A stretch of 64,000 nucleotides of DNA, taken from positions 248,001 through 312,000 of the forward strand of contig JAWKWL010000003.1 of NCBI GenBank assembly GCA_041397525.1, written 5' to 3'. The DNA is from BOKV01 sp041397525 (GTDB taxonomy: Bacteria > Pseudomonadota > Alphaproteobacteria > Rhizobiales > Rhizobiaceae). Both the position numbers and the translations under genes were made by a program. Position 1 is the stretch's first letter, and each line of letters opens with the position of its first letter. The notes beneath the pieces were generated by a model. The model saw nothing but the letters and a program-made list of their open reading frames with translations. It did no database searches and had not been told where the DNA came from. Shown piece by piece: positions 34,432 through 42,817 of the stretch.

Positions 34432-34974
34432 ATGACAGCTGGCGTTTCAAACGCGGCGCGCCTGTTCCATTGGCTGCGCTCCAGACTTGGCGAGGTTGCC
34501 CCCACTGCAATGGATGAAAGTGGGGAAGCTGCTCGTTTTGTGCTGGAAGCCGGGCACGTCCAGGCAGCAGCATTGCCATGGCGCAAGGCCAAGTCCGGAA
34601 TTGAGATCATGCTTGTCACGAGCCTCGATACAGGGCGCTGGATATTGCCGAAGGGTTGGATCGAGAAAAGCGAGACGCCACGCGAGGCGGCAATTCGTGA
34701 AGCTCGGGAAGAAGCGGGCCTGAAGGGAAAAGCGGCCCAATCCCCGATTGGAACCTATTTTTACGACAAGATTGCCAAGAATGGTGAAATCCGCCGCTGC
34801 GCGGTTGACGTTTATCCGCTTCAGGTCGAGCGCCAGGCAAAGAAATGGCCTGAAATGTCGAAACGCGAATGCATTTGGGTGGGTCCCGAAGCAGCATCAG
34901 CAATGGTAGATGAACCAGACCTTGGCGGACTGATTGCGGGTTTTGATGTCCGCAAGGCGAAGAAGTCCGCCTGA
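34432..34974 (+). CDS. NUDIX hydrolase
   Basis: About 180 residues. The NUDIX box reads GWIEKSETPREAAIREAREEAG, here given only for its key residues: Gly at its start, the REAREEAG core with the metal-binding glutamates. PKGW just before it and a beta-rich flank (GIEIMLVTSLDTGRWILP) match the group of small diphosphoinositol-polyphosphate or nucleoside-diphosphate type hydrolases, whose substrates are poorly known in bacteria. The start is uncertain: ATG 34432 or TTG 34369; neither has a strong ribosome site. It stands alone between sugar-acid genes and may be unrelated to them. Confidence 0.88.
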   Translation: MTAGVSNAARLFHWLRSRLGEVAPTAMDESGEAARFVLEAGHVQAAALPWRKAKSGIEIMLVTSLDTGRWILPKGWIEKSETPREAAIREAREEAGLKGKAAQSPIGTYFYDKIAKNGEIRRCAVDVYPLQVERQAKKWPEMSKRECIWVGPEAASAMVDEPDLGGLIAGFDVRKAKKSA

Positions 34975-35136
34975 AAACCCAATTGAAACCCGGCCTTCAC
35001 CTGGGCTGGTCCCCGGTTTTCCAAATGGTTTTTCCATGTGGTTTTTCATGGCTGAAAAGTGGTACGAACCACTGGATGATCCAGTGGGCCACAGATTTTG
35101 TCTGTACCTGGATCAATGGCAACAAAGGGGAATGTC

Positions 35137-35907
35137 ATGGAACTTGCGAAGAACCGCTTCAAGCAGGGCATAGCAGATGGTGACCTGCAGATCGGCCTTT
35201 GGTCGAGCCTTTGCAGCAACATGGCTGCCGAAGGGCTGGCGCATTCCGGCTTCGACTGGATTGTCATCGACATGGAACATGCTCCAAACGAAATCCCCAA
35301 TGTGATCTCGCAATTGCAGGCCATGACCGGTGGAACCGCAACCCCGCTGGTGCGCCCGCAATGGAACGACTTCGTGCTGATAAAGCGGCTTCTCGATGCT
35401 GGCGCACAAAGCCTGATCATTCCCTATGTCCAGAATCGCGAGGAAGCCGAACAGGCAGTCGCTGCAACGAGATATCCGCCCCTTGGCATCCGTGGCGTTT
35501 CAGGGTCAAGCCGCTCATCGATGTATGGCCGGGTCAAGGACTATTTCCACAAGGCCCAGGATGAATTATGCGTGATCGTGCAGGTCGAAACAGCCGAGGC
35601 ACTTGAACAACTCGAAGAGATAGCTTCTGTCGACGGCGTTGACGGGGTTTTCATCGGCCCCGCTGACCTTTCTGCCTCGCTTGGCTATCTGGGCAACATG
35701 AATGCCGACGAAGTCCAGGCTGCCATAAGGGGTGCCGTCGAGCGGCTTGCGCGGATCGGCAAGCCGGCTGGCATCCTGTCGGCCTCGGAAGACGACTGCC
35801 GCCGTTATATCGAATGGGGCTTTACTTTCGTCGCGGTCGGCATCGATACAGGCCTGCTGGTTAGAACCGCTGATGCGCTGGCAAGAAAGTTCGGTCGCGG
35901 CGATTGA
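35137..35907 (+). CDS. HpcH/HpaI family aldolase (2-keto-3-deoxy-L-rhamnonate aldolase-like)
   Basis: A 256-residue class II (metal-dependent) aldolase of the HpaI/YfaU type that cleaves 2-keto-3-deoxy acids to pyruvate and an aldehyde. FDWIVIDMEHAPN, LVRPQWND, LLDAGAQSLIIPYVQN, RYPPLGIRGVSG, VQVETAEA (metal Glu) and FIGPADLSASLG (metal Asp) are all present. AAAGGGGA lies 6 nt before ATG 35137, which sets the start. It is near, but not in an operon with, the SDR/FAH pair; together they could feed an L-fucose/L-rhamnose-type acid pathway, although an aldolase and the hydrolase route are usually alternatives. Confidence 0.92.
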   Translation: MELAKNRFKQGIADGDLQIGLWSSLCSNMAAEGLAHSGFDWIVIDMEHAPNEIPNVISQLQAMTGGTATPLVRPQWNDFVLIKRLLDAGAQSLIIPYVQNREEAEQAVAATRYPPLGIRGVSGSSRSSMYGRVKDYFHKAQDELCVIVQVETAEALEQLEEIASVDGVDGVFIGPADLSASLGYLGNMNADEVQAAIRGAVERLARIGKPAGILSASEDDCRRYIEWGFTFVAVGIDTGLLVRTADALARKFGRGD

Positions 35908-35922
35908 TGCGGAGAGCGGAAG

Positions 35923-36891
35923 TCAAACTTGACTTTCGAGCGGGTGGAAGCAGGCAGCCTTGTGGTTGGAATTGTCGAGGACGGGCGTGTCCCGCTTGCA
36001 TTTTTCGTCGGCCAGCCAGCACCTGGGATGAAATGCACAGCCTGATGGCGGGCGCAGCGGCGAGGGCAGTTCCCCGCTCAGCGTGATCCGCTTTTTCACA
36101 TGGCCGGGATCGGCAACCGGCGTCGCCGAAAGCAGTGCCTGCGTATAGGGATGGCGCGGCTTTGCGAAAACTTCCTTCGCCGAACCCTGTTCCACCACCT
36201 TGCCAAGGTACATGACCATCACATCATCGGCGATGTGCCGTACAACCGAAAGGTCATGGCTGATGAACAGGTAGGCGAGTCCGAATTCACTTTGCAGGTC
36301 CATCAGGATATTGAGAACCTGCGCCTGGATGGAAAGGTCGAGTGCCGAAACCGGTTCATCGAGAACCAGTATGCGCGGGCGCAGCATCAAGGCGCGTGCG
36401 ATGGCGATGCGCTGGCGTTGTCCTCCGGAAAACATGTGAGGGTAGCGGTCATAATGTTCCGGCCGCAGTCCGACCCGGACCATCATTTCCTCCGCTTTGC
36501 GGCGTCGCTCGTCGGCGCTGTCAGTGCTGTTGAGCAGCAATGGTTCTTCAAGAATGTATCCGACCTTGTGTCGCGGATTGAGCGACCCATACGGGTTCTG
36601 GAACACGATCTGGATCGCCTTGCGGCTTTCAGCTCCTGGTTCTGCCTGTTTTCCGTCGATGAACAACTGGCCTGCTGTCGGCTCCTCGATCATCGTGACA
36701 AGGCGCGCGAGCGTGGACTTGCCACATCCGGATTCGCCGACGACGGCAAGCGTCTTGCCCGCCTCCAGCTTGAAATCGGCCCCGATCAGCGCCCGCACAC
36801 TGGCGGCTTCACGGAATACGCCACGCGACACGGGATAGGATTTGGAAAGTTCGCGGCCCTCAAGCACCGGTCCTGCGGAAACTGTGGTCAT
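35923..36891 (-). CDS. Dipeptide/oligopeptide ABC transporter ATP-binding protein, DppF-like
   Basis: A 322-residue cytosolic ATPase. Walker A GESGCGKST near residue 52, FQNPYGSLNPR (Q-loop, typical of the Opp/Dpp class), signature FSGGQRQRIAIARAL and Walker B ILVLDEPVSALD are present. The C-terminal oligopeptide-transport domain has the Cys motif CAFHPRCWLADEKC with a later Cys, common in DppD/DppF and able to hold an Fe-S cluster in some homologues. The start overlaps the DppD-like stop by 4 bp, and it is the last gene of the dpp operon. Confidence 0.94.
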   Translation of the reverse strand: MTTVSAGPVLEGRELSKSYPVSRGVFREAASVRALIGADFKLEAGKTLAVVGESGCGKSTLARLVTMIEEPTAGQLFIDGKQAEPGAESRKAIQIVFQNPYGSLNPRHKVGYILEEPLLLNSTDSADERRRKAEEMMVRVGLRPEHYDRYPHMFSGGQRQRIAIARALMLRPRILVLDEPVSALDLSIQAQVLNILMDLQSEFGLAYLFISHDLSVVRHIADDVMVMYLGKVVEQGSAKEVFAKPRHPYTQALLSATPVADPGHVKKRITLSGELPSPLRPPSGCAFHPRCWLADEKCKRDTPVLDNSNHKAACFHPLESQV

Positions 36892-37877
36892 GCCCCGACC
36901 TTCCTTCTTGCATTAGCTGCAGGCTTGCCAAGCGGATTGTTGCAAAGTGCCTGGCCCATTGCCGCGTCCTGACGCCGGGCACCTGATCGGCACTCAGGCG
37001 TTGTGTGTGAGCAGCGCGGCTCGAACAGGCAGCCAGGAGGTCTGTCATATTGCCCGGGCACGACGCCGGGAATGGACGGCAGCTTTTTCGAGACAGCCCG
37101 CTCGGGAAGGGCCGAAAGCAATGCTGCTGTATAGGGATGATGCGGATTGCCAAACAACTCGCCCACTTCCTGCTCTTCTACCTTCTGCCCGGCATACTGG
37201 ACCTGCACCCGTTCGGCCATTTCGGCGACAACGCCCATGTCATGCGTGATCAGGATCAGCCCCATGTCATGCTCGTCTCGCAGCGAGCGAAGCAAATCAA
37301 GGATCTGCGCCTGGATCGTCACGTCAAGTGCAGTCGTTGGCTCATCGGCAATCAGCAGCTTCGGGCGGCAGGCGGTTGCCATGGCAATCATCACGCGCTG
37401 GCTCATGCCGCCTGAAAGTTGGTGCGGGAACACCGAGAGCCTTTCCTGCGGCGAGGGGATGCCGACACTTTCCATCAATTCGATTGCCCGGTTGTGCCTC
37501 GCCTTGCGGTCCAGCCCGGTATGCCGGCGCAACATTTCCTTGATCTGGAAACCGACCGTGAAACACGGATTGAGGCTCGACATCGGCTCCTGGAAAATCA
37601 TTGCCATGTCGCGGCCGATGATTTCGCGTCGCGCCTTCGCATCCATTGCCAGCATGTCCTTGCCGTCAAATTCCATGCGCTTGGCGCTTACCTTCGCCGT
37701 CCAGGGCAGCAAGCCCATCAAAGCCAGCATCGAAACCGACTTGCCAGACCCTGATTCACCGACGATCGACAGGATTTCGCGCTTTTCACAGACCAGCGAA
37801 ACCTGGTCCACTGCCTTGAACAGGCCGCCCGCGGTCTGGAATTCGACTGTGAGGTCTTCAATTGCGAGAAGGGACAT
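36888..37877 (-). CDS. Dipeptide/oligopeptide ABC transporter ATP-binding protein, DppD-like
   Basis: A 329-residue ATPase and partner of the DppF-like protein. Walker A GESGSGKSV, Q-loop FQEPMSSLNPCF, signature LSGGMSQRVMIAMA and Walker B LLIADEPTTALD are clear. The C-terminal oligo-binding domain has CLFEPRCSHTTPEC. The last residue of Walker A is Ser-Val rather than Ser-Thr, as in most DppD proteins. ATG 37877 overlaps the permease stop (TGATG), so translation is coupled; the open frame upstream is antisense-like and unrelated. Confidence 0.94.
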   Translation of the reverse strand: MSLLAIEDLTVEFQTAGGLFKAVDQVSLVCEKREILSIVGESGSGKSVSMLALMGLLPWTAKVSAKRMEFDGKDMLAMDAKARREIIGRDMAMIFQEPMSSLNPCFTVGFQIKEMLRRHTGLDRKARHNRAIELMESVGIPSPQERLSVFPHQLSGGMSQRVMIAMATACRPKLLIADEPTTALDVTIQAQILDLLRSLRDEHDMGLILITHDMGVVAEMAERVQVQYAGQKVEEQEVGELFGNPHHPYTAALLSALPERAVSKKLPSIPGVVPGQYDRPPGCLFEPRCSHTTPECRSGARRQDAAMGQALCNNPLGKPAANARRKVGA

Positions 37878-38794
37878 CACGACCTCTTCAGTTTCGGATC
37901 GAGCGCATCGCGCAATCCGTCGCCCATCAGGTTGATGGCAAGGACGGTGATCAGGATTGCAAGTCCGGGGAAGGTTACCACCCACCAGGCACGCAAAATG
38001 AATTCGCGTGCTTCAGCAAGCATGGTTCCCCATTCCGGCGTTGGCGGTTGTGCGCCCATGCCGAGGAAGCCGAGTGCGGCGGCATCCAGTATGGCATTCG
38101 AGAAGGAAAGCGTCGCCTGTACGATGACCGGGCCAAGGCAGTTGGGCAGAATCGTCTTCGCCATCAGGTAGAATGGCGGAGCACCGGCAACGCGGGCCGA
38201 AGTGACATATTCGCGGCTCTTTTCCGAAATTACCGATGCCCTGGTCAGCCGCACGAAATGTGGCTGCAGGACAATGGCGATGGCAATCATCGCATTGGTA
38301 AGGCCCGGCCCCAGTATGGCAACCAGTACCAGCGCCAGCAGCAATGACGGAAAGGCGAGGATGATGTCCATGACCCGCATGATCACAGTGTCGACCCAGC
38401 CCTGGAAATAGCCGGCAATCATGCCGACGATGACGCCGCCAGTCACTGCAATGGCCACGACAACGCAGCCGATGAACAGCGAGAACCGCGATCCGTAGAT
38501 CAGGCGTGACAAGAGATCCCGCCCCACGGCATCCGTCCCCAGGAAAAACTCCAGCCGTCCTCCCTCCTGCCAGTAAGGCGGCAGGAGCAGGTAGTCCCTG
38601 AACTGCTCGTTCGGGGAATGCGGTGCAAACAGCGGAGCAAGAATGGCGATGATGACCAGTGCCACAAAAACCCACAGACCGATCACGGCACCACGGTTTT
38701 CGGAGAAGTAGAACCAGAATTCGTTCAGCATCCGCCGTCGCGTGGAAATTGTCTTTTCCGCAGTTTTCGTTGTTACGGCTGATGCTTGGCTCAT
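37877..38794 (-). CDS. Dipeptide/oligopeptide ABC transporter permease, DppC-like
   Basis: A 305-residue inner-membrane permease. One helix (38-58) precedes the OppC-type periplasmic stretch (LAPLFAPHSPNEQF, FLGTDAVGRDLLSRLIYGSR), and a five-helix core holds the EAA-like loop REYVTSARVAGAPPFYLMAK that touches the ATPases. LGMGAQPPTPEWGTML is a hallmark of DppC. It starts 25 bp after the DppB-like stop and overlaps the DppD-like start. Confidence 0.94.
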   Translation of the reverse strand: MSQASAVTTKTAEKTISTRRRMLNEFWFYFSENRGAVIGLWVFVALVIIAILAPLFAPHSPNEQFRDYLLLPPYWQEGGRLEFFLGTDAVGRDLLSRLIYGSRFSLFIGCVVVAIAVTGGVIVGMIAGYFQGWVDTVIMRVMDIILAFPSLLLALVLVAILGPGLTNAMIAIAIVLQPHFVRLTRASVISEKSREYVTSARVAGAPPFYLMAKTILPNCLGPVIVQATLSFSNAILDAAALGFLGMGAQPPTPEWGTMLAEAREFILRAWWVVTFPGLAILITVLAINLMGDGLRDALDPKLKRS

Positions 38795-38819
38795 TGCTGC
38801 GTCCCTTCTTGCCCCGGCG

Positions 38820-39827
38820 TCAATTGTGCCTGATCCGCGGATTGATCAGGCCGTAGGTCATGTCGACCAGCAGGTTCACGATCATGACCACGAGCGCGAT
38901 CAGCAACAATCCGCCCTGCACGACCGGGTAATCACGGCGCGAGATCGAATCGACCATCCATTTGCCGATGCCGGGCCACGAAAAGATCGTCTCGGTCAGG
39001 ATGGCGCCCGCAAGCAGCGTGCCGACCATCAGCCCGATCACGGTGATCACCGGTATCATTGCATTGCGAAGGGCGTGAATGCCAACCACCCTGAGTGGTG
39101 AAAGCCCTTTTGCCTTTGCGGTGCGAACATAGTCTTCGCCCAGGACTTCCAGCATGGCAGAACGTGTCTGGCGGGCGATAACCGCAAGCGGGATCGTGCC
39201 AAGCACGATGGATGGAAGTATCAGGTGACTTGCAGCAGAGGCAAATGCGCCCTTCTGGCCGGACAGCAGGCTGTCGATCAGCATGAAGCCGGTCACCTGC
39301 GGAAAGAAATAGATCAGCGATATGCGTCCCGATACCGGCGTCCATTGCAGCCAGCCGGAAAACACGATGATCATCAGCAGGCCCCACCAGAAAATCGGCA
39401 TCGAATAGCCGACGAGCGCTGTTCCCATTACTGTCTGGTCAATGAATGAACCGCGCCGCGAGGCCGCAAGAATACCTGCCGGAATGCCGATCAGCACCGC
39501 CATGAACATCGCACAAAGCGCCAGTTCAACGGTCGCGGGAAAAAGGGTCAGGAATTCCGTCAGAACGGGTTTCTTGGTGGCGATGGAATTGCCGAAATCC
39601 CCTTGCAGCAGGCGGCCCAGGAAATCGAGATACTGTTCCCACAACGGCCGGTCGTAGCCGAACTGCTTCAAAAGTGCGTCATAGCGGTCCTGTGGCAGGC
39701 CGCGTTCGCCAGCCATCAGCAACACCGGGTCACCCGGCAACACCCGGATGAAACCAAATGAAATGATGGTGATGCCTATGAAGGTCGGAACCAGTAGCGC
39801 AATCTTTCGCAGCAGATAGCCCAGCAT
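38820..39827 (-). CDS. Dipeptide/oligopeptide ABC transporter permease, DppB-like
   Basis: A 335-residue inner-membrane permease. MLGYLLRKIALLVPTFIGIT and FIRVLPGDPV are the conserved OppB/DppB N-terminus. The cytosolic loop EDYVRTAKAKGLSPLRVVG contacts the ATPases, and FSWPGIGKWMVDSI near the end is typical. Its ATG overlaps the stop of the M24 peptidase gene (TGATG), so a peptidase and a permease are translated from coupled frames. Confidence 0.94.
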   Translation of the reverse strand: MLGYLLRKIALLVPTFIGITIISFGFIRVLPGDPVLLMAGERGLPQDRYDALLKQFGYDRPLWEQYLDFLGRLLQGDFGNSIATKKPVLTEFLTLFPATVELALCAMFMAVLIGIPAGILAASRRGSFIDQTVMGTALVGYSMPIFWWGLLMIIVFSGWLQWTPVSGRISLIYFFPQVTGFMLIDSLLSGQKGAFASAASHLILPSIVLGTIPLAVIARQTRSAMLEVLGEDYVRTAKAKGLSPLRVVGIHALRNAMIPVITVIGLMVGTLLAGAILTETIFSWPGIGKWMVDSISRRDYPVVQGGLLLIALVVMIVNLLVDMTYGLINPRIRHN

Positions 39828-40942
39828 CAGTTGGTTCCCACTATTCGCAACTCCCTGGGGAAGCTGGTCAGGCATTCCATGCCGTTTTCGGTGACGACGA
39901 CATCGTCCTCGATGCGCACGCCGCATTCGCCGATCCGGTAAAGCCCCGGCTCGACCGTGAATACCATGCCCGGCTCAAGCGGCGTGTCGTTGCCGCGCAT
40001 GATCTGCGGTGCCTCATGTACGTCAAGGCCGAGGCCATGGCCTGTCTTGTGTCGTGCAAATTGCGCAAATTGCGAGGACTCAAGCACCTTCTGCACGCTG
40101 TCATCGACTTGCGAGGCGGTGGTTCCGGCCTTGGTCACCGCTTTGCCCCGCTCATTGGCAGCGAGCACGGTTTCATAAAAGGCACGATCAAACTCCGACA
40201 CTTCGCCAACGAAAAATGTGCGCGTGATATCCGCATTGTAGCCACGCCAGCTGGCACCGAAATCAATGAGCAGCGCGTCGCCTGCCTTGATCCGGTAATC
40301 CGGTCGCGCTTTGGCGTGCGGCTGCGCCGAGTTGTCTCCTGCAGCCACGATCGGTTCGAACGACAACCCGTCCGCACCATGCGCAAACAGCTGGCGCAGG
40401 AGCATGCTTTCAATCTCGGTTTCGCTCTGGCCTATCCGCACTTCCTGCAAGGTGGCCTCAAGGGCAGCTTCCGAAATCCGGATGGCTTCCTTCAGCAGGG
40501 CAATTTCATCGCCGGTCTTGATCAGGCGTATCGAGGAGATTGCCTGGTGTGCATCGACAAAACCGGTTCCGGGAAACACCTCTGCCAGCGCCATCTGCTC
40601 GAAGACACGCATGCGCTGCGCTTCAAGACCAAATCGCTTGCTTCCTGCAAGATGGGACAACGCATCCCCGGCCTTGCGAAAGGCATCGCGATAACCAGTT
40701 TCGTCGCGCCAGTCGAATATCGCGCCGGGGAAGTCTATCGCGGAAAAGGATGCCATTTCGAGATTGGGGACAATCGCCACAGGCTCTCCCCTGGCCGGAA
40801 CAATAATGATCAGCGGTCGTTCCATGAGGTGGAAATCACGCTTGAACAGTCGCCGGAAATTGGAACCGGGAACGAAGGCTATGGCATCTAGCCCGTTCGC
40901 GGAAAGCACGGGCTTCAGGACGTCCAGGCTCTTGTTGGTCAC
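39827..40942 (-). CDS. M24 family metallopeptidase (Xaa-Pro aminopeptidase-like)
   Basis: A 371-residue cytosolic protein. An N-terminal creatinase-like domain (1-140) precedes the pita-bread catalytic domain. The five metal ligands can be traced: LLIDFGASWRGYNADITRTF (both Asp), HKTGHGLGLDVHEAP (His), FTVEPGLY (Glu) and VRIEDDVVV (Glu). These enzymes remove N-terminal residues before proline or cleave dipeptides. The start is GTG 40942; no ATG is available in the right place and the ribosome site is weak. It lies inside the dipeptide transporter operon, after the binding-protein gene, so it probably hydrolyses imported Pro-containing peptides. Confidence 0.9.
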   Translation of the reverse strand: MTNKSLDVLKPVLSANGLDAIAFVPGSNFRRLFKRDFHLMERPLIIIVPARGEPVAIVPNLEMASFSAIDFPGAIFDWRDETGYRDAFRKAGDALSHLAGSKRFGLEAQRMRVFEQMALAEVFPGTGFVDAHQAISSIRLIKTGDEIALLKEAIRISEAALEATLQEVRIGQSETEIESMLLRQLFAHGADGLSFEPIVAAGDNSAQPHAKARPDYRIKAGDALLIDFGASWRGYNADITRTFFVGEVSEFDRAFYETVLAANERGKAVTKAGTTASQVDDSVQKVLESSQFAQFARHKTGHGLGLDVHEAPQIMRGNDTPLEPGMVFTVEPGLYRIGECGVRIEDDVVVTENGMECLTSFPRELRIVGTN

Positions 40943-40968
40943 TTTGGGATATCCGAAAAATGAGGAGA

Positions 40969-40990
40969 GGGGCGGCCCGAAGGCCGCCCC
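40969..40990 (-). terminator. Intra-operon hairpin after the binding-protein gene
   Basis: A perfect 9-bp GC stem (GGGGCGGCC / GGCCGCCCC, loop of 4) lies 7 bp after the binding-protein stop. In the minus-strand direction the T run is weak and interrupted (TCTCCTCATTTTTC). It probably acts as a partial terminator and 3'-end stabiliser, giving much more binding protein than permease, as is usual for ABC importers. Confidence 0.75.
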
Positions 40991-40997
40991 TTGTTGC

Positions 40998-42593
40998 TTA
41001 CTCGGAAATGTCCACGCCGTCGAAGCGGTGGCTTCCAAGCGGGTCCATCTTGTACCCGGTGACCTTCTTCGACATCGGCATGAATACAACCGAGTGGGCG
41101 ATGGTTGCCCATGGTGCTTCACGCTTGAACACGACCTGAGCTTCTTCATAGAGCTTGGTGCGCTCGCCAATGTCCGAGACTGCCTTCGCCTTGTTGGTCA
41201 GGTCGTCAAACTCCTTGTTGCACCACTGTGCACGGTTGGAACCGCCAACCGAGGAGCATGACAGGAGAACAGCAAGGAAGTTGTCCGGGTCGCCATTGTC
41301 ACCGGTCCAGCCGAGCAATACTGCGCCGTCGCGTTTCACGTCCTTGGAGAGCTTGAGATACTCACCCCATTCATAGGAAACCACTTCGACTTCGACGCCC
41401 ACTGCAGCAAAGTCGGCCTGGATCAGTTCAGCCATGCGCTTTGCGTTCGGGTTGTACGGACGTGCCACCGGCATCGCCCATACCTTCATCTTCAGGTCCT
41501 TGACGCCAGCTTCCGCAAGCATCTTCTTGGCGGCCTCCGGATCATACGGATCGTCCTGGATCGCGTCATTGTACGACCACATTGTCGGCGGGATCGGGTT
41601 CTTGGCGGCCTTGCCTGCACCCTGGAATACTGCGTCCAGGATCGCCTGCTTGTTGATCGCCATGTTGAGCGCCTTGCGGACCATCACATTGTCGAACGGT
41701 GCCTGTTGTGTGTTGTAGGCGAGGTAACCGACATTGAGGCCTTCCTGCTCCAGAACATTAAGGTTCGGGTCAGCCTTCAGGCCTTCCAGATCCGCCGGGT
41801 TCGGGTAGGGTGCCACATGGCATTCGCCTGCCTTCAGCTTCTGCATGCGCACCGAATTGTCGGTGGTGATGGCAAAGACCAGATCGTCAATCGGCTGTTT
41901 GCCGTTCCAGTAGCCGGCATTGGCCTTGTAACGGATCACGGCATCCTTCTGATAGGCAACGAACTGGAAGGGCCCGGTGCCGACTGGCGCCTGGTTGAGA
42001 TCAGCCTGCTTGCCGTCAGCAAGAAGCTTGTCGGCATATTCCTTCGATACGATCGAGGCAAAGTCCATTGCAAGGTTTGCAATCATCGGCGCTTCAGGAC
42101 GGTTCAGGACGAACTTCACCGTCATGTCGTCAACCTTGACGATTTCCTTGATCAGGGAAGGCATGTCCATGCCGCCGAAATATTCCCAGGCAGCACCCTC
42201 GACATATTTGTTGAACGCGTTGTCTTCCTTGTACTGGCGCTCGAAAGTGAAGATCACATCATCGGCATTGAAGTCACGCGAAGGCGTGAAGTAGTCGGTG
42301 CTGTGGAACTTCACACCCGCACGCAGCTTGAATGTGTATTCCAGTCCGTCATCGGAAACGGTCCAGCTCTCGGCCAGGCCCGGAATGACGTTCGTGGTTC
42401 CGCGTTCGAATTCCACGAGGCGGTTGTAGACCGGACGTGACGATGCGTTGAAGGTGGTGCCGGCGGTGTAAAGTGCGGGGTCAAACCCCTCTGGCGAGCC
42501 CTCGGAGCAATAGACGAGTGTCTTGGCCTGGGCGCTTGCCGCCAGACCGGTAACGAGAACCGTTGTCGCAAGAAGTTTTGCGAACGTTTTCAT
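40998..42593 (-). CDS. Dipeptide ABC transporter substrate-binding protein (family 5, DppA-like)
   Basis: A 531-residue periplasmic binding protein. A signal peptide (MKTFAKLLATTVLVTGLAAS, cleavage near AQA) precedes LVYCSEGSPEGFDPALYTAG, the DppA start. LAESWTVSDDGLEYTFKLR is the family 5 signature region, and DPDNFLAVLLSCSSVGGSNRAQW is like the E. coli DppA ligand region. A near-perfect AAGGAGG lies 7 nt before ATG 42593. It is the first gene of the transporter operon and is followed by a stem-loop that should favour its higher expression. Its ligand may be dipeptides or haem, as for DppA. Confidence 0.94.
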   Translation of the reverse strand: MKTFAKLLATTVLVTGLAASAQAKTLVYCSEGSPEGFDPALYTAGTTFNASSRPVYNRLVEFERGTTNVIPGLAESWTVSDDGLEYTFKLRAGVKFHSTDYFTPSRDFNADDVIFTFERQYKEDNAFNKYVEGAAWEYFGGMDMPSLIKEIVKVDDMTVKFVLNRPEAPMIANLAMDFASIVSKEYADKLLADGKQADLNQAPVGTGPFQFVAYQKDAVIRYKANAGYWNGKQPIDDLVFAITTDNSVRMQKLKAGECHVAPYPNPADLEGLKADPNLNVLEQEGLNVGYLAYNTQQAPFDNVMVRKALNMAINKQAILDAVFQGAGKAAKNPIPPTMWSYNDAIQDDPYDPEAAKKMLAEAGVKDLKMKVWAMPVARPYNPNAKRMAELIQADFAAVGVEVEVVSYEWGEYLKLSKDVKRDGAVLLGWTGDNGDPDNFLAVLLSCSSVGGSNRAQWCNKEFDDLTNKAKAVSDIGERTKLYEEAQVVFKREAPWATIAHSVVFMPMSKKVTGYKMDPLGSHRFDGVDISE

Positions 42594-42817
42594 TGGATAC
42601 CTCCTTGTTGGTTCCGGAGCCTGACCTTCTGGCTGGCGCACATTTGTACGCCGTCATGCCGTTCCCTGAATGGCCGGCTCCTTGCCCACAGACAAATTCA
42701 AATGCTGACAAAAGGCAACAGTCTTTTTAGGGCGTGAGTGCGATTTGCCGTGAGAAGTGGATGGGGGAGGCCGACACAAGTGTCCCGAAAACCCGGGAAA
42801 GAACCGCGACAGGCTCT

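Noticed and set aside
34985..35025. Possible terminator after the NUDIX gene (AAACCCGG ... CCCCGGTTTT)
   Set aside because: The stem lacks one base pair, the loop is long, and the T run is short. It may be chance.
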